Origin: Amycolatopsis tolypomycina
GTDB lineage: Bacteria > Actinomycetota > Actinomycetes > Mycobacteriales > Pseudonocardiaceae
Assembly: GCF_900105945.1 (NCBI RefSeq)
Contig: NZ_FNSO01000004.1
Coordinates: forward strand, 3,782,001 to 3,846,000
Direction of reading: 5' to 3'
DNA length: 64,000 nt
Positions within the stretch are counted from its first letter, which is position 1; each line of letters starts with the position of its first letter. The position numbers were made by a program, and so were the translations under genes. Positions 25,734 to 34,868 of the stretch are shown here, piece by piece. A model generated the notes under the pieces. It ran no database searches and was not told the origin of the DNA. It was given only the letters and a program-made list of their open reading frames with translations.

Positions 25734-28622
25734 TCACCGCCGCCAGCCCGGTGAGAAGACCGGCCGGACCGGCACGCCGCCCCGGGCCGTGCCCAGGTCC
25801 GTCAACTCCACCTTCTCCAGGCCGTTGCCCGGGCCGCCGTCGCTGGTGACCGCCAGGGCCAGGGTGTTGCGGCCGTGCGGGTCGAGGATGCCGGTCGGCA
25901 GCACGAACGTGTGCTGCGGGCCGACGTCCCCGATGTACTGGCCGAGGTTCCAGCCGTTGAGGTACACCAGCACCCGGTAGCGGCCGCCTGAGCGCGGCTT
26001 CGCCGGGTCGCCGATCGTCAGGCCCACCGACGTGTCCTGGTCGCGCGGGATCCGCAGCGAGAACGTCGTGCGGTACCACGTCGTCCCCGGATCGGCCGTC
26101 GCCGCCGGGACCGCCGCCGGTGCCCAGGCGCGGTCCGGGAAGCCCGGCAGGTGCCAGCCCGCGCGCTCCCCCGCGAGACCGCCGCTGTTCAACGGGCCGC
26201 GCACGGGGTCGGCCGTGCCGCCCTGCAGCTTCCACGCCACCCCGGTCAGGGACGTCGAGATGAGTCCGCGGCCTTCCTTGTGCGCGTCGTTGACGCCGCC
26301 GTCCTGGTTGTGGCCGTTGTTGCGGACCATCACCGACAGCACGTGCGGGCCGTCGCCACGCAGCCCTTCGGGCACGGTGAACTCCGCGGTGCCGGTCGTC
26401 GGCGGCGCGGCCAGCGCGGACGGCAGGACGTGCTGCCCGAGGTACTGCCCGTCCAGCCACGCCTGCAGCACCCCGGCACCGCCGCCGCCGTAGCGGACGG
26501 CGACCTTCTCCCCCGCCGTCCCGGTGAACCGGCCGCGGTACCAGACGTCGCCGACGCCGAAGCCGTAGTCGTCCGCGGTCAGCACCGGCTGCCCGGCCGG
26601 GGGCGGGGTGGTGCTGTTCGTAGTGGTCCGGTCCGCCGAAGGCCACGCCGAGTCGTCGTACCCCGGTTCGGCCTCCGGGGAGCCCGGCGCCGAGCGCCAG
26701 CCGGTGAGCTCCGGCAGGCGCGGGTCGGCCGGTCCGGGCAGCGGCCGCAGTGCGACCATGCTGCCCGACGTCGTGGGCCGCATCGGCACCGGCGCGCCGT
26801 TCCACCACAGCAGCGGACCGCGGGCACCCCACACCTCGAGGTCCCTCGGCGCCTTCGTGTCGCCGGTCAGCACGAACCCGGCGTGGGCGGTCCGCACCAG
26901 GTCCGGCCCGCGCACGAGCAGGCCGCCGACCGGCCAGAACGTGTCCGCGGCGGCGTCGTCGGCGAGCAGCAGCGTGACGGCCGGGCGGCCGCCGCCGCTG
27001 ATCCGGACGCGGGCGAGCCCGTCGTGGCGGTAGTTCAGCCGCAGGTCGTTGCCGGACCAGGTCGTCGTGACGTCGCCGGCGAGGACGTCCACGCGCGGCT
27101 GCGTCGCGTACCGCAGCACCGTCTCGCCGTCCTCCCCCGGCCGTCCGTGCAGCAGCACGGTCCCGGCCGCCTGGGCCATCAGCTCCGACGTCGAGTACAC
27201 CAGGTGCTGGCCGGCGACGTCGAAGTTCGCGACCAGGTACTTGGCGTCCTGGCCGTTCAGCCGCAGCGGCACGGTGTAGTCACCGTCCGATGTGGACAGC
27301 GGGAAGGTGAAGCTGTCGTCGGTGGTGGCGTTCGACGGGTTGTGCACCGGCAGGTAGAAGTGCACGCCGGTGTCCGGGTTGACGTTGTGGTAGACCTTCA
27401 CCGCGGCCGACGACGGCGTCACCGGCGCCCCGCGGTCCAGCTTGGCCAGGTCCGGCACGGTGGCCAGGAAGGACCCGATCTCCTTCATGGTCAACACCTT
27501 CGGCCGCAGCTGACGGCCTTCGTCGATCGCCGCGCCGTAGTCGTAGGAGCTGTAGACCACCGGCGCCGCCAGGCCGCCCCACGACGTGCCGCCGAAGGTC
27601 ATGTAGAAGTTCTGGATCGTCAGGCCGTTCGCCAGGTTCGTGCCGTAGAAGACCCGCTCGTAGCCCGGCCCCTGCCGCACCGCGGTGCACGGGTAGGTGC
27701 CGTTGCTGCCCCAGTAGTCGAACCAGCCGCCGCCGAACTCGGCGACGAACCCGGGCGTGTTCGGCGACGCGCTCGCGCCGCCCTTGGCCCCGCCCGGCCC
27801 GTAGGTCCCCCAGTCCGGCGCCACGTTCGGGTTGCCCGGCGTCGCGTCGGTCCGGCAGGTGCCGCCGGGGTAGCCGTCGAAGGCGTAAAGGTCGACCTTG
27901 CCCTCGACGGTGCCGGGCACCCCGGAACCGGGCGGCACCCAGATGCCGTTGCGGCCCTTGTCGTTGTGGAAGACCGGGACGGTGATCCCGTCGGCCTTCA
28001 CCTTGTCGTAGAGGTGGGCGACGTAGTTCTTCTGCGCGGTGCCGGTGGCGGCCAGCTCGTTCTCGATCTGGTAGAGGATCACCGAGCCGCGGCCGTCGGT
28101 GTACTGGTGGCGGGCGATGATCCGGTCGATCGCGGTGAGCCACTCGTCGGCCGCGGCGAGGTAGTCGGGGGCGTCGCTGCGGGCCCGGCCGGCCTGGGTG
28201 TTCAGCCAGGCCGGGAAGCCGCCGCCGGTGACCTCGGCGTTGATGTACGGGCCGGGCCGCGCGATGACGTACAGCCCGGCCTCGGCGGCCAGGTCGAGGA
28301 CGCGGTCCATGTCGCGGACGCCGGAGAAGTCGTACACCCCGGGCGCCGGCGAGTGGTAGTTCCAGTCGAAGTAGATCGAGACGGCGTTGTAGCCGGTCGC
28401 CTTCATCTTCTGCAGGACGTCCCGCCACAGGTCCGGGCTCGGCAGCCGGAACGGGTGGAACTCCCCCGACCAGACGACCTGGCGGCGGCCGTCCAGCATG
28501 AGCGAGTACTTGTCGAACGTGACCTGGTGCTTCGGCGGTGCCGCCTCGGCGGCCGACGCCGGCGCGGCACAGAGCCCGGTCGCGACGAGCAGAGCGAGCA
28601 GGAACGACAGGAACCGGCGCAT
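25734..28622 (-). CDS. Secreted GH35 beta-galactosidase
   Basis: 962 residues with a Sec signal peptide (RRFLSFLLALLVATGLCAA, cleaved after ASAAEA). The GH35 TIM barrel occupies about residues 35-360: GEFHPFRLP, RPGPYINAEVTGGGFPAWL, acid/base Glu in YQIENELA and nucleophile Glu in FVAEFGGGWFDYWG. Long beta domains follow, including jelly-roll modules with GLYNERDG-type features around 700 and 850. It removes terminal beta-galactose, here most likely from galactan side chains of pectin given the neighbours. It is the last gene of the minus-strand plant-polysaccharide run, 33 bp after the GH16 gene. Confidence 0.93.
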   Translation of the reverse strand: MRRFLSFLLALLVATGLCAAPASAAEAAPPKHQVTFDKYSLMLDGRRQVVWSGEFHPFRLPSPDLWRDVLQKMKATGYNAVSIYFDWNYHSPAPGVYDFSGVRDMDRVLDLAAEAGLYVIARPGPYINAEVTGGGFPAWLNTQAGRARSDAPDYLAAADEWLTAIDRIIARHQYTDGRGSVILYQIENELAATGTAQKNYVAHLYDKVKADGITVPVFHNDKGRNGIWVPPGSGVPGTVEGKVDLYAFDGYPGGTCRTDATPGNPNVAPDWGTYGPGGAKGGASASPNTPGFVAEFGGGWFDYWGSNGTYPCTAVRQGPGYERVFYGTNLANGLTIQNFYMTFGGTSWGGLAAPVVYSSYDYGAAIDEGRQLRPKVLTMKEIGSFLATVPDLAKLDRGAPVTPSSAAVKVYHNVNPDTGVHFYLPVHNPSNATTDDSFTFPLSTSDGDYTVPLRLNGQDAKYLVANFDVAGQHLVYSTSELMAQAAGTVLLHGRPGEDGETVLRYATQPRVDVLAGDVTTTWSGNDLRLNYRHDGLARVRISGGGRPAVTLLLADDAAADTFWPVGGLLVRGPDLVRTAHAGFVLTGDTKAPRDLEVWGARGPLLWWNGAPVPMRPTTSGSMVALRPLPGPADPRLPELTGWRSAPGSPEAEPGYDDSAWPSADRTTTNSTTPPPAGQPVLTADDYGFGVGDVWYRGRFTGTAGEKVAVRYGGGGAGVLQAWLDGQYLGQHVLPSALAAPPTTGTAEFTVPEGLRGDGPHVLSVMVRNNGHNQDGGVNDAHKEGRGLISTSLTGVAWKLQGGTADPVRGPLNSGGLAGERAGWHLPGFPDRAWAPAAVPAATADPGTTWYRTTFSLRIPRDQDTSVGLTIGDPAKPRSGGRYRVLVYLNGWNLGQYIGDVGPQHTFVLPTGILDPHGRNTLALAVTSDGGPGNGLEKVELTDLGTARGGVPVRPVFSPGWRR

Positions 28623-28655
28623 GGACTCACTTTCGGCGACGAGAGGTATAGGTCG

Positions 28656-29456
28656 TTATACGCGGTTGCGGCCGACGTAGACGTTGCGGGCGCGGTAGTA
28701 GGTCGGCGACGTCGGCCCCGGGGAGCCGGCCGAGCCTTCCATCTGCAGGTTGATGATCAGCCACATCGGCTTCCCGACGAAGTTCGCGCCGCGGTGCTGG
28801 CCCACCCACTTGCCGTCGAGGTAGTAGTGGATGTCCACATCGGACGCGTTGACCTTCGCGATCCAGGCGCGGTAGCCGTGCCAGCCACCGGGGTTGCTCA
28901 CCCCGACGATCGTGTTGGACCAGGCCCCACTGGCGTTCTTGTAGGTGTTGAACCAGTTCCGCGCGTCACCCTTGTACTCGAGGATGTCGCTTTCCGGCGG
29001 CCAGCTCGTGGCGCCGGTCAACCAGAACGCCGGCCAGGTGCCCCGCGCCGACGGGGCCTGGAACTCGCCGCGGACCTCCCACTGCGGGAACTGGTCGGTC
29101 ACGGTGATCTGCTGCTTGGCGTGGATCGCGCCGGAGTGGTAGTGGATCGGCAGGTACGGGTCCTTCGCACTGTTCCCCTCGTTCCCGCTGATGCGCGTGG
29201 CCTTCAGGACCAGCACTCCGCCGGACTCCAGGTAGACCTGGCTGTGGTCGGACGCGCTGGCGTACATCCGGGCGGTGCCGTTGTGGTCCGAGCCCCACGG
29301 GTAGCGGTAGTTCCACGCGGCCTGCAGCGTGTTGTAGCTCGCGAACGTGCCGTCCAGCACCGTTTCGAAGCCTGCCGCCGAGGCTCTGCCGCCGAACGCG
29401 GCGGTCGCGAGCCCGGCGGCGCCGGCAGCGAGGATCGTCCTGCGGGTGTGGGGCAT
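28656..29456 (-). CDS. Secreted GH16-family glycoside hydrolase
   Basis: 266 residues. The N-terminus is a twin-arginine-like leader (HTRRTILAAGAAGLATAAFGG). The catalytic motif is ESDILEYKG, matching the GH16 E-x-D-x-x-E pattern, preceded by WPAFWLTG. GH16 enzymes cut internal beta-1,3 or beta-1,4 bonds of glucans and galactans. In this locus a galactan-type substrate is plausible but not shown. It lies 15 bp downstream of the GH43 gene and 33 bp upstream of GH35, so the three probably share a message. Confidence 0.85.
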   Translation of the reverse strand: MPHTRRTILAAGAAGLATAAFGGRASAAGFETVLDGTFASYNTLQAAWNYRYPWGSDHNGTARMYASASDHSQVYLESGGVLVLKATRISGNEGNSAKDPYLPIHYHSGAIHAKQQITVTDQFPQWEVRGEFQAPSARGTWPAFWLTGATSWPPESDILEYKGDARNWFNTYKNASGAWSNTIVGVSNPGGWHGYRAWIAKVNASDVDIHYYLDGKWVGQHRGANFVGKPMWLIINLQMEGSAGSPGPTSPTYYRARNVYVGRNRV

Positions 29457-29471
29457 CGTTGCCTCCCGGGT

Positions 29472-30458
29472 TCAGTACACGTAGGGCCAGCCGGCGCTGT
29501 CGTAGCCGATGAGGTTGATGCCGAGCTTGCCCGTCAACGGCGTCGCGTCGGAGTAGTAATAGTGGTAGACGAGCACGTCGGCGTCGGAGTCGTGGACAAC
29601 GGCGACGTGGCCGGGGCCGTGGACCGCGCCGTGGCTCGCCAGGATCTCCGTGCCGCCGCCCGCGGTCATGCGGACGCCGTTGCGGTCGGTGTACGGGCCG
29701 GTGATCGACGTCGAGCGGCCGGCCATCACGCGGTAGGTGCTCTTGGTGCCCTGGCAGCACAGGTCCCAGGAGACGAACAGGTAGTAGTAGCCGCCGTGCT
29801 GGATGATGAACGGCGCTTCCTCGGCCGTCGTGCTGCCGGTGCGCTGGGCGAGGCTGCGCAACGCCGTGTCGGAGGTGCTGCGCTTGCCGGTGGCCGGGTC
29901 GAGCCGGATCATCTTGATGCCGGTCCACCACGAGCCGAAGCTCAGCCACCAGCGGCCGGAGGAGTCGACGAACAGGTTCGGGTCGATCGCGTTGTAGTCG
30001 TTGCCCGTGCTGGTCTGGATGACGATGCCGTGGTTGGTCCAGCTGCCCGGCAGGCCGGTCGTGCTGGTGGCGAGGAAGATCGCCGAGTTGCGCGAGCCGA
30101 ACGAGGAAGCGGCGTAGTACAGGTAGTACCTGCCGTTGTGGAACGAGATGTCCGGCGCCCACAGGTATTCCGGCTTCCCGGGATCGGTGAACGGCGCGGT
30201 CCACGGCGCGCCGTTCGGCCACACCGAGCCGATCCGCGTGAAGTGGATCCGGTCGGTCGAGCGGCGGATCTGCAGGTACCTGTCGGTGGAGTAGAGCAGG
30301 TAGCTGCCGTCCGCCGCGCGGATCACGGCCGGGTCGTGCACGGCCTCGACGTCCCCGGTGACGTACCCGGGGTCGGGGTAGGTCGCGGCTTGCGCGGCGG
30401 GCGCGCCGAGCAGCGCGGCCGCGACGACGGCGATGACCGGGAGGCGGCGCAGGCTCAT
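29472..30458 (-). CDS. Secreted GH43 arabinan endo-1,5-alpha-L-arabinosidase
   Basis: 328 residues with a Sec signal (RRLPVIAVVAAALLGAPAAQA). The five-bladed propeller has the catalytic triad in VHDPAVIR (general base Asp), AIDPNLFVD (pKa-setting Asp) and EEAPFII (general acid Glu). WAPDISFHNGRYYLYYA is typical of family 43 endo-arabinanases, and VHGPGHVAVVHD supplies the metal-coordinating histidine. It would open arabinan side chains of pectin outside the cell. A 14-bp palindrome-like site 35 bp upstream probably controls it. Confidence 0.93.
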   Translation of the reverse strand: MSLRRLPVIAVVAAALLGAPAAQAATYPDPGYVTGDVEAVHDPAVIRAADGSYLLYSTDRYLQIRRSTDRIHFTRIGSVWPNGAPWTAPFTDPGKPEYLWAPDISFHNGRYYLYYAASSFGSRNSAIFLATSTTGLPGSWTNHGIVIQTSTGNDYNAIDPNLFVDSSGRWWLSFGSWWTGIKMIRLDPATGKRSTSDTALRSLAQRTGSTTAEEAPFIIQHGGYYYLFVSWDLCCQGTKSTYRVMAGRSTSITGPYTDRNGVRMTAGGGTEILASHGAVHGPGHVAVVHDSDADVLVYHYYYSDATPLTGKLGINLIGYDSAGWPYVY

Positions 30459-30492
30459 GGGATGTCCTCGGTTCGACGCTGATCCTGGACGT

Positions 30493-30506
30493 TGTTAACG
30501 TCAACA
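30493..30506. promoter_or_regulatory. Candidate LacI-type operator upstream of the arabinanase gene
   Basis: TGTTAACGTCAACA is a near-perfect 14-bp palindrome (one mismatched pair) centred on CG, the usual geometry of LacI-family sites. It is 35 bp before the GH43 start. Its sequence differs from the GAAAGCGCTTnC sites elsewhere in the locus, suggesting a second regulator. Confidence 0.45.
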
Positions 30507-30564
30507 CGCGACGGTCGTGAGTGGGTAAGGCGCGTTCTGACCCGCCTAACCGCTCACGACGGTG

Positions 30565-31587
30565 TCAGCGCACGGGGTTCCACCCGTCGCTGCCCGCGAG
30601 GTACTTCTGCGCCGTGTAGTTGCCGGCCTGGGCGGCGGGCAGCTGCGGCCGGTCGGCACCGGTCCCGGCACCCGCGCCGGTGTTGCGGTATTCGAAGAAC
30701 CGCGCGTCCTTCCACGAGAAGCCCGACATGTCGGTCCACGGCGCCGGCTTGACCGCCGCCGGCAGGGCCGTCTCGCGGATCAGCACCTGGGCGATGGCGT
30801 CGACGTCGCCGCCCGGGTGCCACGGCCGGCCGAGGTGGAAGCTGGCCTTGGCGGCCGAGCTGAGCACCTTGCTGCCGGTGATCAGGAAGCCGTACGGGTT
30901 GGACCGCCGGGTGCTGGCCGCGGTCAGGTAGCCGTTGTTGCTGCTCGAGCCGCGGTCGAGCAGGGTGATCGTCGCCCGGTCGAACACCGCCGTGGCGCGG
31001 CCGAAGAGGAAGTCGACGTCGCCGCTGATGGCGCAGTTGCGGTAGTACTGCCGGCCGATCGTGCCGACGGCCGCGGTGTCGGCGTACAGGGTGTCCTGGT
31101 GGCCGAGGAAGGTGACGTTGTCGAAGACCATCCGGTCGCCGGTGGTCTTGACCGCGACCGCCTGGGTGTCCTTGATCTCCGGGTGGGCGTTCCGGTCGAA
31201 GGAGTTGCGGAAGGTCAGCGCGGTGGCGGTGAAGCCGTTCGCGGCGATCGTCGCGGTCGCGCTGCCGGACGTCCCGTACGTCGAGCCGTCCGTTTTCTTG
31301 GTCCCGCTGGCGTTGTCGTAGTCGATGACGACGTCCGCGGCCTTCCCGGTGGTGCCGCGCATCGTGATCCCGGTCTTGCCCGAGGGCACCGAGACGACCT
31401 CGCGGTAGGTCCCGGGCTTGATCGAGAGCGTGCCGCCCGCCGAAACCGCGTTGATCCCGGCCTGCACGGTGGTGTAGTTCCCGGATCCGTCCTTGGCCAC
31501 GACGACGTTCGCCGCCGCCGCGCCGGCCGGCGGAGCGGCGAGCGACGCACCGGCGAGCACCGACGCGACGAGCAGGGTCTTCAACAT
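30565..31587 (-). CDS. Secreted pectin methylesterase (CE8)
   Basis: 340 residues, with Sec signal LKTLLVASVLAGASLAAPP. A right-handed beta-helix pectinesterase. The conserved motifs are GHQDTLYAD (transition-state Gln, near residue 165), GDVDFLFGRATAVF (two catalytic Asp) and LGRPWH (Arg). It removes methyl esters from homogalacturonan and prepares it for the pectate lyases encoded upstream (PL3, PL1). A hairpin separates it from the PL3 stop. Confidence 0.95.
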   Translation of the reverse strand: MLKTLLVASVLAGASLAAPPAGAAAANVVVAKDGSGNYTTVQAGINAVSAGGTLSIKPGTYREVVSVPSGKTGITMRGTTGKAADVVIDYDNASGTKKTDGSTYGTSGSATATIAANGFTATALTFRNSFDRNAHPEIKDTQAVAVKTTGDRMVFDNVTFLGHQDTLYADTAAVGTIGRQYYRNCAISGDVDFLFGRATAVFDRATITLLDRGSSSNNGYLTAASTRRSNPYGFLITGSKVLSSAAKASFHLGRPWHPGGDVDAIAQVLIRETALPAAVKPAPWTDMSGFSWKDARFFEYRNTGAGAGTGADRPQLPAAQAGNYTAQKYLAGSDGWNPVR

Positions 31588-31605
31588 GACGCCTCCACGG
31601 TGGAA

Positions 31606-31646
31606 CGCGCCGGGGATGGCGGACGGCGGCCACCACCCCCGGCGCG
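31606..31646 (-). terminator. Hairpin between the PL3 and CE8 genes
   Basis: CGCGCCGGGG (31606-31615) pairs perfectly with 31637-31646 across a 21-base loop that can itself fold. It starts seven bases after the PL3 stop and ends about 19 bases before the CE8 start, so it is either a partial terminator or a processing hairpin. Confidence 0.55.
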
Positions 31647-31652
31647 GGTCGG

Positions 31653-32438
31653 TTACTTGTAGGTGATGTTGGCCGCGGTGTAGAGGCAGTTCGTCGAGTC
31701 CGGGCCGGTGCCGATCTTCGTCGGCTCGCCGCTGGTGACGCCCTTGTACTTCTCGCAGGGCACGATCTTGCGGCTCGAATCCCCGACGATGGTGATCCGG
31801 GTCAGCTTCGCGGTGTCACCGTAGTTGGTGTTGATGCCGACGAGCGTCTTGCCGGGCACGGTCGCGGTGACGTTGTCCACGACGACGTTGCGCTTGTACT
31901 GCGTCTTGCAGTTGCCGCAGGAGCGGTACAGCTTGCCGAAGTCGTTGACCTGGAAGTTGCGGATGTACATGGTGCCGGGGCCGTTGTGCTGGAAGACCTT
32001 GTCCGAGGCCTTGCGCGCGCCGCCGCCGTCGATGGTCATCGTCTGGGAGGCGGAGGTGCCCTTGAAGGTCGCGGCGTCCTCGCCGACGTCCTCCCACCAG
32101 ACGTTGAGCAGCGTGCAGGTGCCGAGGCAGTGCACGCCGTCGGCGGCGGGGCTGCCCAGGACGACGTTCTTCAGGGTGGTGCCGTTGGCGAGCTGGAACA
32201 GCGGGCTCTGGCCCTCGTCCTGGCCGCCGGAACCGAGGTCGCCGGTGCCGTAGAACCGCTTGAGCCCGCCGTCGTAGGTGCCGCTGGTGACCTTGATCGT
32301 CGCGCCCACCGGCACGCTGCCGCTCGGCGTCGGCCACGACGCGGCCGACGCGGTGGCGCCGGTGCCGACCGCCGCCGAAACGGCGAGCGCGGCGACCGCC
32401 ACTACCCGGATGATCCGGGACATCTTGGGGGGAACCAT
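31653..32438 (-). CDS. Secreted pectate lyase, PL3 family
   Basis: 261 residues. Signal peptide after a short basic start (RIIRVVAVAALAVSAAVG). The PL3 core is clear: PLFQLANGTTLKNVVLG, PAADGVHCLGTC, VWWEDVGEDAATFKG, DKVFQHNGPGTMYIRNFQV and YRSCGNC. PL3 enzymes use calcium and an arginine or lysine base to cleave de-esterified homogalacturonan by beta-elimination. ATG 32438 has GGGAG six bases upstream and was chosen over ATG 32423. A perfect GAAAGCGCTTTC palindrome 62 bp upstream marks it as a target of the local LacI regulator. Confidence 0.95.
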   Translation of the reverse strand: MVPPKMSRIIRVVAVAALAVSAAVGTGATASAASWPTPSGSVPVGATIKVTSGTYDGGLKRFYGTGDLGSGGQDEGQSPLFQLANGTTLKNVVLGSPAADGVHCLGTCTLLNVWWEDVGEDAATFKGTSASQTMTIDGGGARKASDKVFQHNGPGTMYIRNFQVNDFGKLYRSCGNCKTQYKRNVVVDNVTATVPGKTLVGINTNYGDTAKLTRITIVGDSSRKIVPCEKYKGVTSGEPTKIGTGPDSTNCLYTAANITYK

Positions 32439-32499
32439 TCATCACTCCCTGGTCTCGTGCGTTCAATCGGCGCTGATGGAAAACGTCCGACCGGGTTGT

Positions 32500-32511
32500 G
32501 AAAGCGCTTTC
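32500..32511. promoter_or_regulatory. LacI-type operator upstream of the PL3 pectate lyase
   Basis: GAAAGCGCTTTC is a perfect 12-bp palindrome centred on GC and the best match to the shared site in this locus. Relatives lie at 41094-41105, 41218-41229 and 42649-42660. A repressor bound here would overlap the PL3 promoter region. Confidence 0.75.
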
Positions 32512-32635
32512 TCGCCCCCGAGTTTCGGGTTGCGGGCTGGAGTGTGTCAATGTCGTTCGCCGCAGCGGCACGCATGTCGCCCGGATGGTCGCCACCGGCG
32601 TGCGTTTTCAGAAAACGCCGAAACTGTCGAAGGTT

Positions 32636-33922
32636 TCAGCGACCGGTGCCGGCACCGGCGAGCACCAGCGCGGGGACCGCCCACGCAGGGTCGAGACGTT
32701 CGACAAAGGCAGGCGTCCAGCCGACGTCCGCGCCCAGATCCGGGTCGTTGGCCGCGTTGTATTCGGCCAGCAGGTCAACTGGACGCGGCCACTGGTTGCC
32801 CTGCGACACCAGCGTCCCGGTCGCGTGCAGCACGGTGCCCTTCCAGTAGTGCACCAACTGGCCCAACGGCAACGCGGCCGGGATGCGGAAGAAGTTGTTC
32901 TCGGCGTAGATCCGGGACTCGACGCCGACGCCGAGCGAATACGTGTAGGCGGCCGGATCCTTGACCACGTAGAGGTTGTCGTACACGTGCACCTGGCCGT
33001 ACCGCACCCGCGGCGCGCGCTGGCCGATCTCGGAGAACAGGTTGTGGTGCAGGGTGACCCGCAGCTTGCCGACGTCGTGGGTGGGCTTGTCGGTGTTGCC
33101 GATCAGCATGGTCTTGTCGTGGTCGTGCAGCCGGTTGTAGGACGCCGTGACCAGGTCGGAGCCGTTCACGATGTCGAACAGGCCGTCGTGGACCTCGTAC
33201 TTGCGGCCGAAGTACGTCGGCTGCTGGTCGTTGCCGCCGTCGCTGAACTCGTTGTGGTCCACCCAGACGTGGGTCGCGCCGACCAGGTCGAGGTTGTCGT
33301 ACTCGGAGTTCCAGTTGCCGTCGGCGGTGTCGAGGGGATCCCACTGCGGGAAGCAGTCGTGGGCGTCGGAGAAGTGCAGGTTGCGCAGGATCACGTTGTC
33401 GCCGGTGACGCGCAGGGTCAGCCCGTGCAGCGTGGCGTCACGGCCGAGCCCGACGATCGTGGTGTTCGGGCCGACGTCGAGCACGACCTGCCCGGCCTGG
33501 TTGGCCTGCGACCGTTCGCGGGCTTCCTCCAGCGGTCCCGAGGGCGGCACTCTCCCCCAGGTCGCCGGGTCGTACGCCGCCAGGTACGCCGGGAGGCTGT
33601 AGGCGGGATCGGCGAAACTTTCACAGCTCACGGGCCGGTCGGCGGCGTCCACGTTGCCCTCGACGGTGCCGCGGACGTAGACGATCTTCGGTGCGCCCGG
33701 GTTCGCCGCGAGCGCGGCGGCCAGTTCGGAGCGCTTGGTCACCGTGCGGATGTTGTCGCGGGTGGCGGCCGCGCCGCCGGTGGTCCCGGTGGTCGCCGCG
33801 GCCCAGCCGTCGTGGGCGCCGAGGACGACCCGGCCGGGGTCTCGTCCGTGGGCTTGGGCGGGTGGTGCGGCGAGCGTCACTCCGAGCAGGGCCACGGTCC
33901 CCGCCCAAGCCTTCCAGCGCAT
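32636..33922 (-). CDS. Secreted pectate lyase, PL1 family
   Basis: 428 residues, with Sec signal (RWKAWAGTVALLGVTLAAPP). The PL1 beta-helix signatures are IVGLGRDATLHG, ATHVWVDHNEFSDGG (calcium Asp residues), and RAPRVRYGQVHVYDNLY (catalytic Arg). It is longer than minimal PL1 enzymes because of an extended N-terminal loop (LPAYLAAYDPATWGRV). It cleaves polygalacturonate outside the cell. GAGGAG precedes the ATG, and the gene follows the DUF6807 stop by only ten bases, so it is the last gene of the importer operon. Confidence 0.95.
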   Translation of the reverse strand: MRWKAWAGTVALLGVTLAAPPAQAHGRDPGRVVLGAHDGWAAATTGTTGGAAATRDNIRTVTKRSELAAALAANPGAPKIVYVRGTVEGNVDAADRPVSCESFADPAYSLPAYLAAYDPATWGRVPPSGPLEEARERSQANQAGQVVLDVGPNTTIVGLGRDATLHGLTLRVTGDNVILRNLHFSDAHDCFPQWDPLDTADGNWNSEYDNLDLVGATHVWVDHNEFSDGGNDQQPTYFGRKYEVHDGLFDIVNGSDLVTASYNRLHDHDKTMLIGNTDKPTHDVGKLRVTLHHNLFSEIGQRAPRVRYGQVHVYDNLYVVKDPAAYTYSLGVGVESRIYAENNFFRIPAALPLGQLVHYWKGTVLHATGTLVSQGNQWPRPVDLLAEYNAANDPDLGADVGWTPAFVERLDPAWAVPALVLAGAGTGR

Positions 33923-33932
33923 GTCGGCTCCT

Positions 33933-34868
33933 CTAGTCGGTGTCCTGTCTCCTGAGCACCCGGGCCGCGTGCCGGGCGAGGCCGGCGGCGTCCGGGGCGC
34001 CGTCGATGACGACGACGTGGTGGGTCAGGGTCAGCTCCTCGCCCGGTTCGAGCAGCCACGGCCGGTGGTAGGTCGCGGCGAAGCTGACCACGGGGAACGG
34101 CTCGTTGCGGACGTACCAGGCCGTCGGGTGGGCCGCGTTCTCCGGGCTGTCGGCGAACAACAGCGTCGAGCTCCGCAGGCTTTCGTCGTGCTGCCCGGTG
34201 AAGGCGAGCCACGGCGCCCGGTGCCCCATCGCGTCCGCCGCGGACTTCCCGTCCGACGTCCGGACCGTGCCGCCCACGAACGAACGCGGCCCGCGCCAGA
34301 ACAGGCCGCCGTAGCCCGCGGTGTCCCGTCCTTCGGTGACCGGGCTCCCCCAGCGCAGCTCGTGGCCGCTGGTGTTGCGCAGCCGGCTGGACCAGGTGAG
34401 CGTCCAGTGCCCGCCGCGCGGTGAGACGTCGCCGAAGTGCAGCGTGCGGTGCTCGGTGAGCCAGCGCCGTCCGGCCGCGGTGCGCCAGACCAGCTCGTGC
34501 CGCAGCTCGCAGTGCCCGCCGGCGTCGTCGATGCTCTCCCAGCGGACGTGGCCGATCGTGCCGTTGTTGTCGAGCGGGGTGTAGCCGCGGCCGCGGACGT
34601 AGGTGCGGCCGCCCCAGAAGTTCTCGCCGGAGAGGTGGGCCATGGTGAACTGCAGGCCGTTGTGCCAGGTGTGGTCGTGCGGGCGGACCGCGGTCACGAC
34701 CTCGCCGGCGGTGGTGCGCAGCGGGTGCAGGTACGGCTTCGGTGAGTCCCCGGCCGGGGTCGGCGGCTCGACGACGTACTCGGCCAGGACGACGTCGCCG
34801 AGGCGCACGCACACCCGGCCGTCGTCCTCCTCGGTCACCTCCGGCGTGCCCACCGCCGCGCGGCTCAC
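33933..34868 (-). CDS. DUF6807 (PmoA-like) family protein
   Basis: 311 residues of the DUF6807/'methane oxygenase PmoA' family, a misleading name for a soluble beta-sandwich protein found in sugar-utilisation loci. Recognisable segments are PYLHPLRTTAGEVVTAVRP, HDHTWHNGLQFTMAHL and FWGGRTYV. The many His and Trp residues suggest a metal or sugar site. GTG 34868 overlaps the stop of the upstream oxidoreductase (GTGA). In this context it probably acts on an unusual pectin-derived sugar together with the Gfo/Idh/MocA enzymes. No reaction is established. Confidence 0.8.
   Translation of the reverse strand: MSRAAVGTPEVTEEDDGRVCVRLGDVVLAEYVVEPPTPAGDSPKPYLHPLRTTAGEVVTAVRPHDHTWHNGLQFTMAHLSGENFWGGRTYVRGRGYTPLDNNGTIGHVRWESIDDAGGHCELRHELVWRTAAGRRWLTEHRTLHFGDVSPRGGHWTLTWSSRLRNTSGHELRWGSPVTEGRDTAGYGGLFWRGPRSFVGGTVRTSDGKSAADAMGHRAPWLAFTGQHDESLRSSTLLFADSPENAAHPTAWYVRNEPFPVVSFAATYHRPWLLEPGEELTLTHHVVVIDGAPDAAGLARHAARVLRRQDTD

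Noticed and set aside
26151..30482. Very long open frame on the plus strand opposite the GH35, GH16 and GH43 genes
   Set aside because: It mirrors high-GC codon bias of the minus-strand genes, is low-complexity Arg/Val/Gly-rich and has no family motif; the opposite strand encodes complete enzymes.
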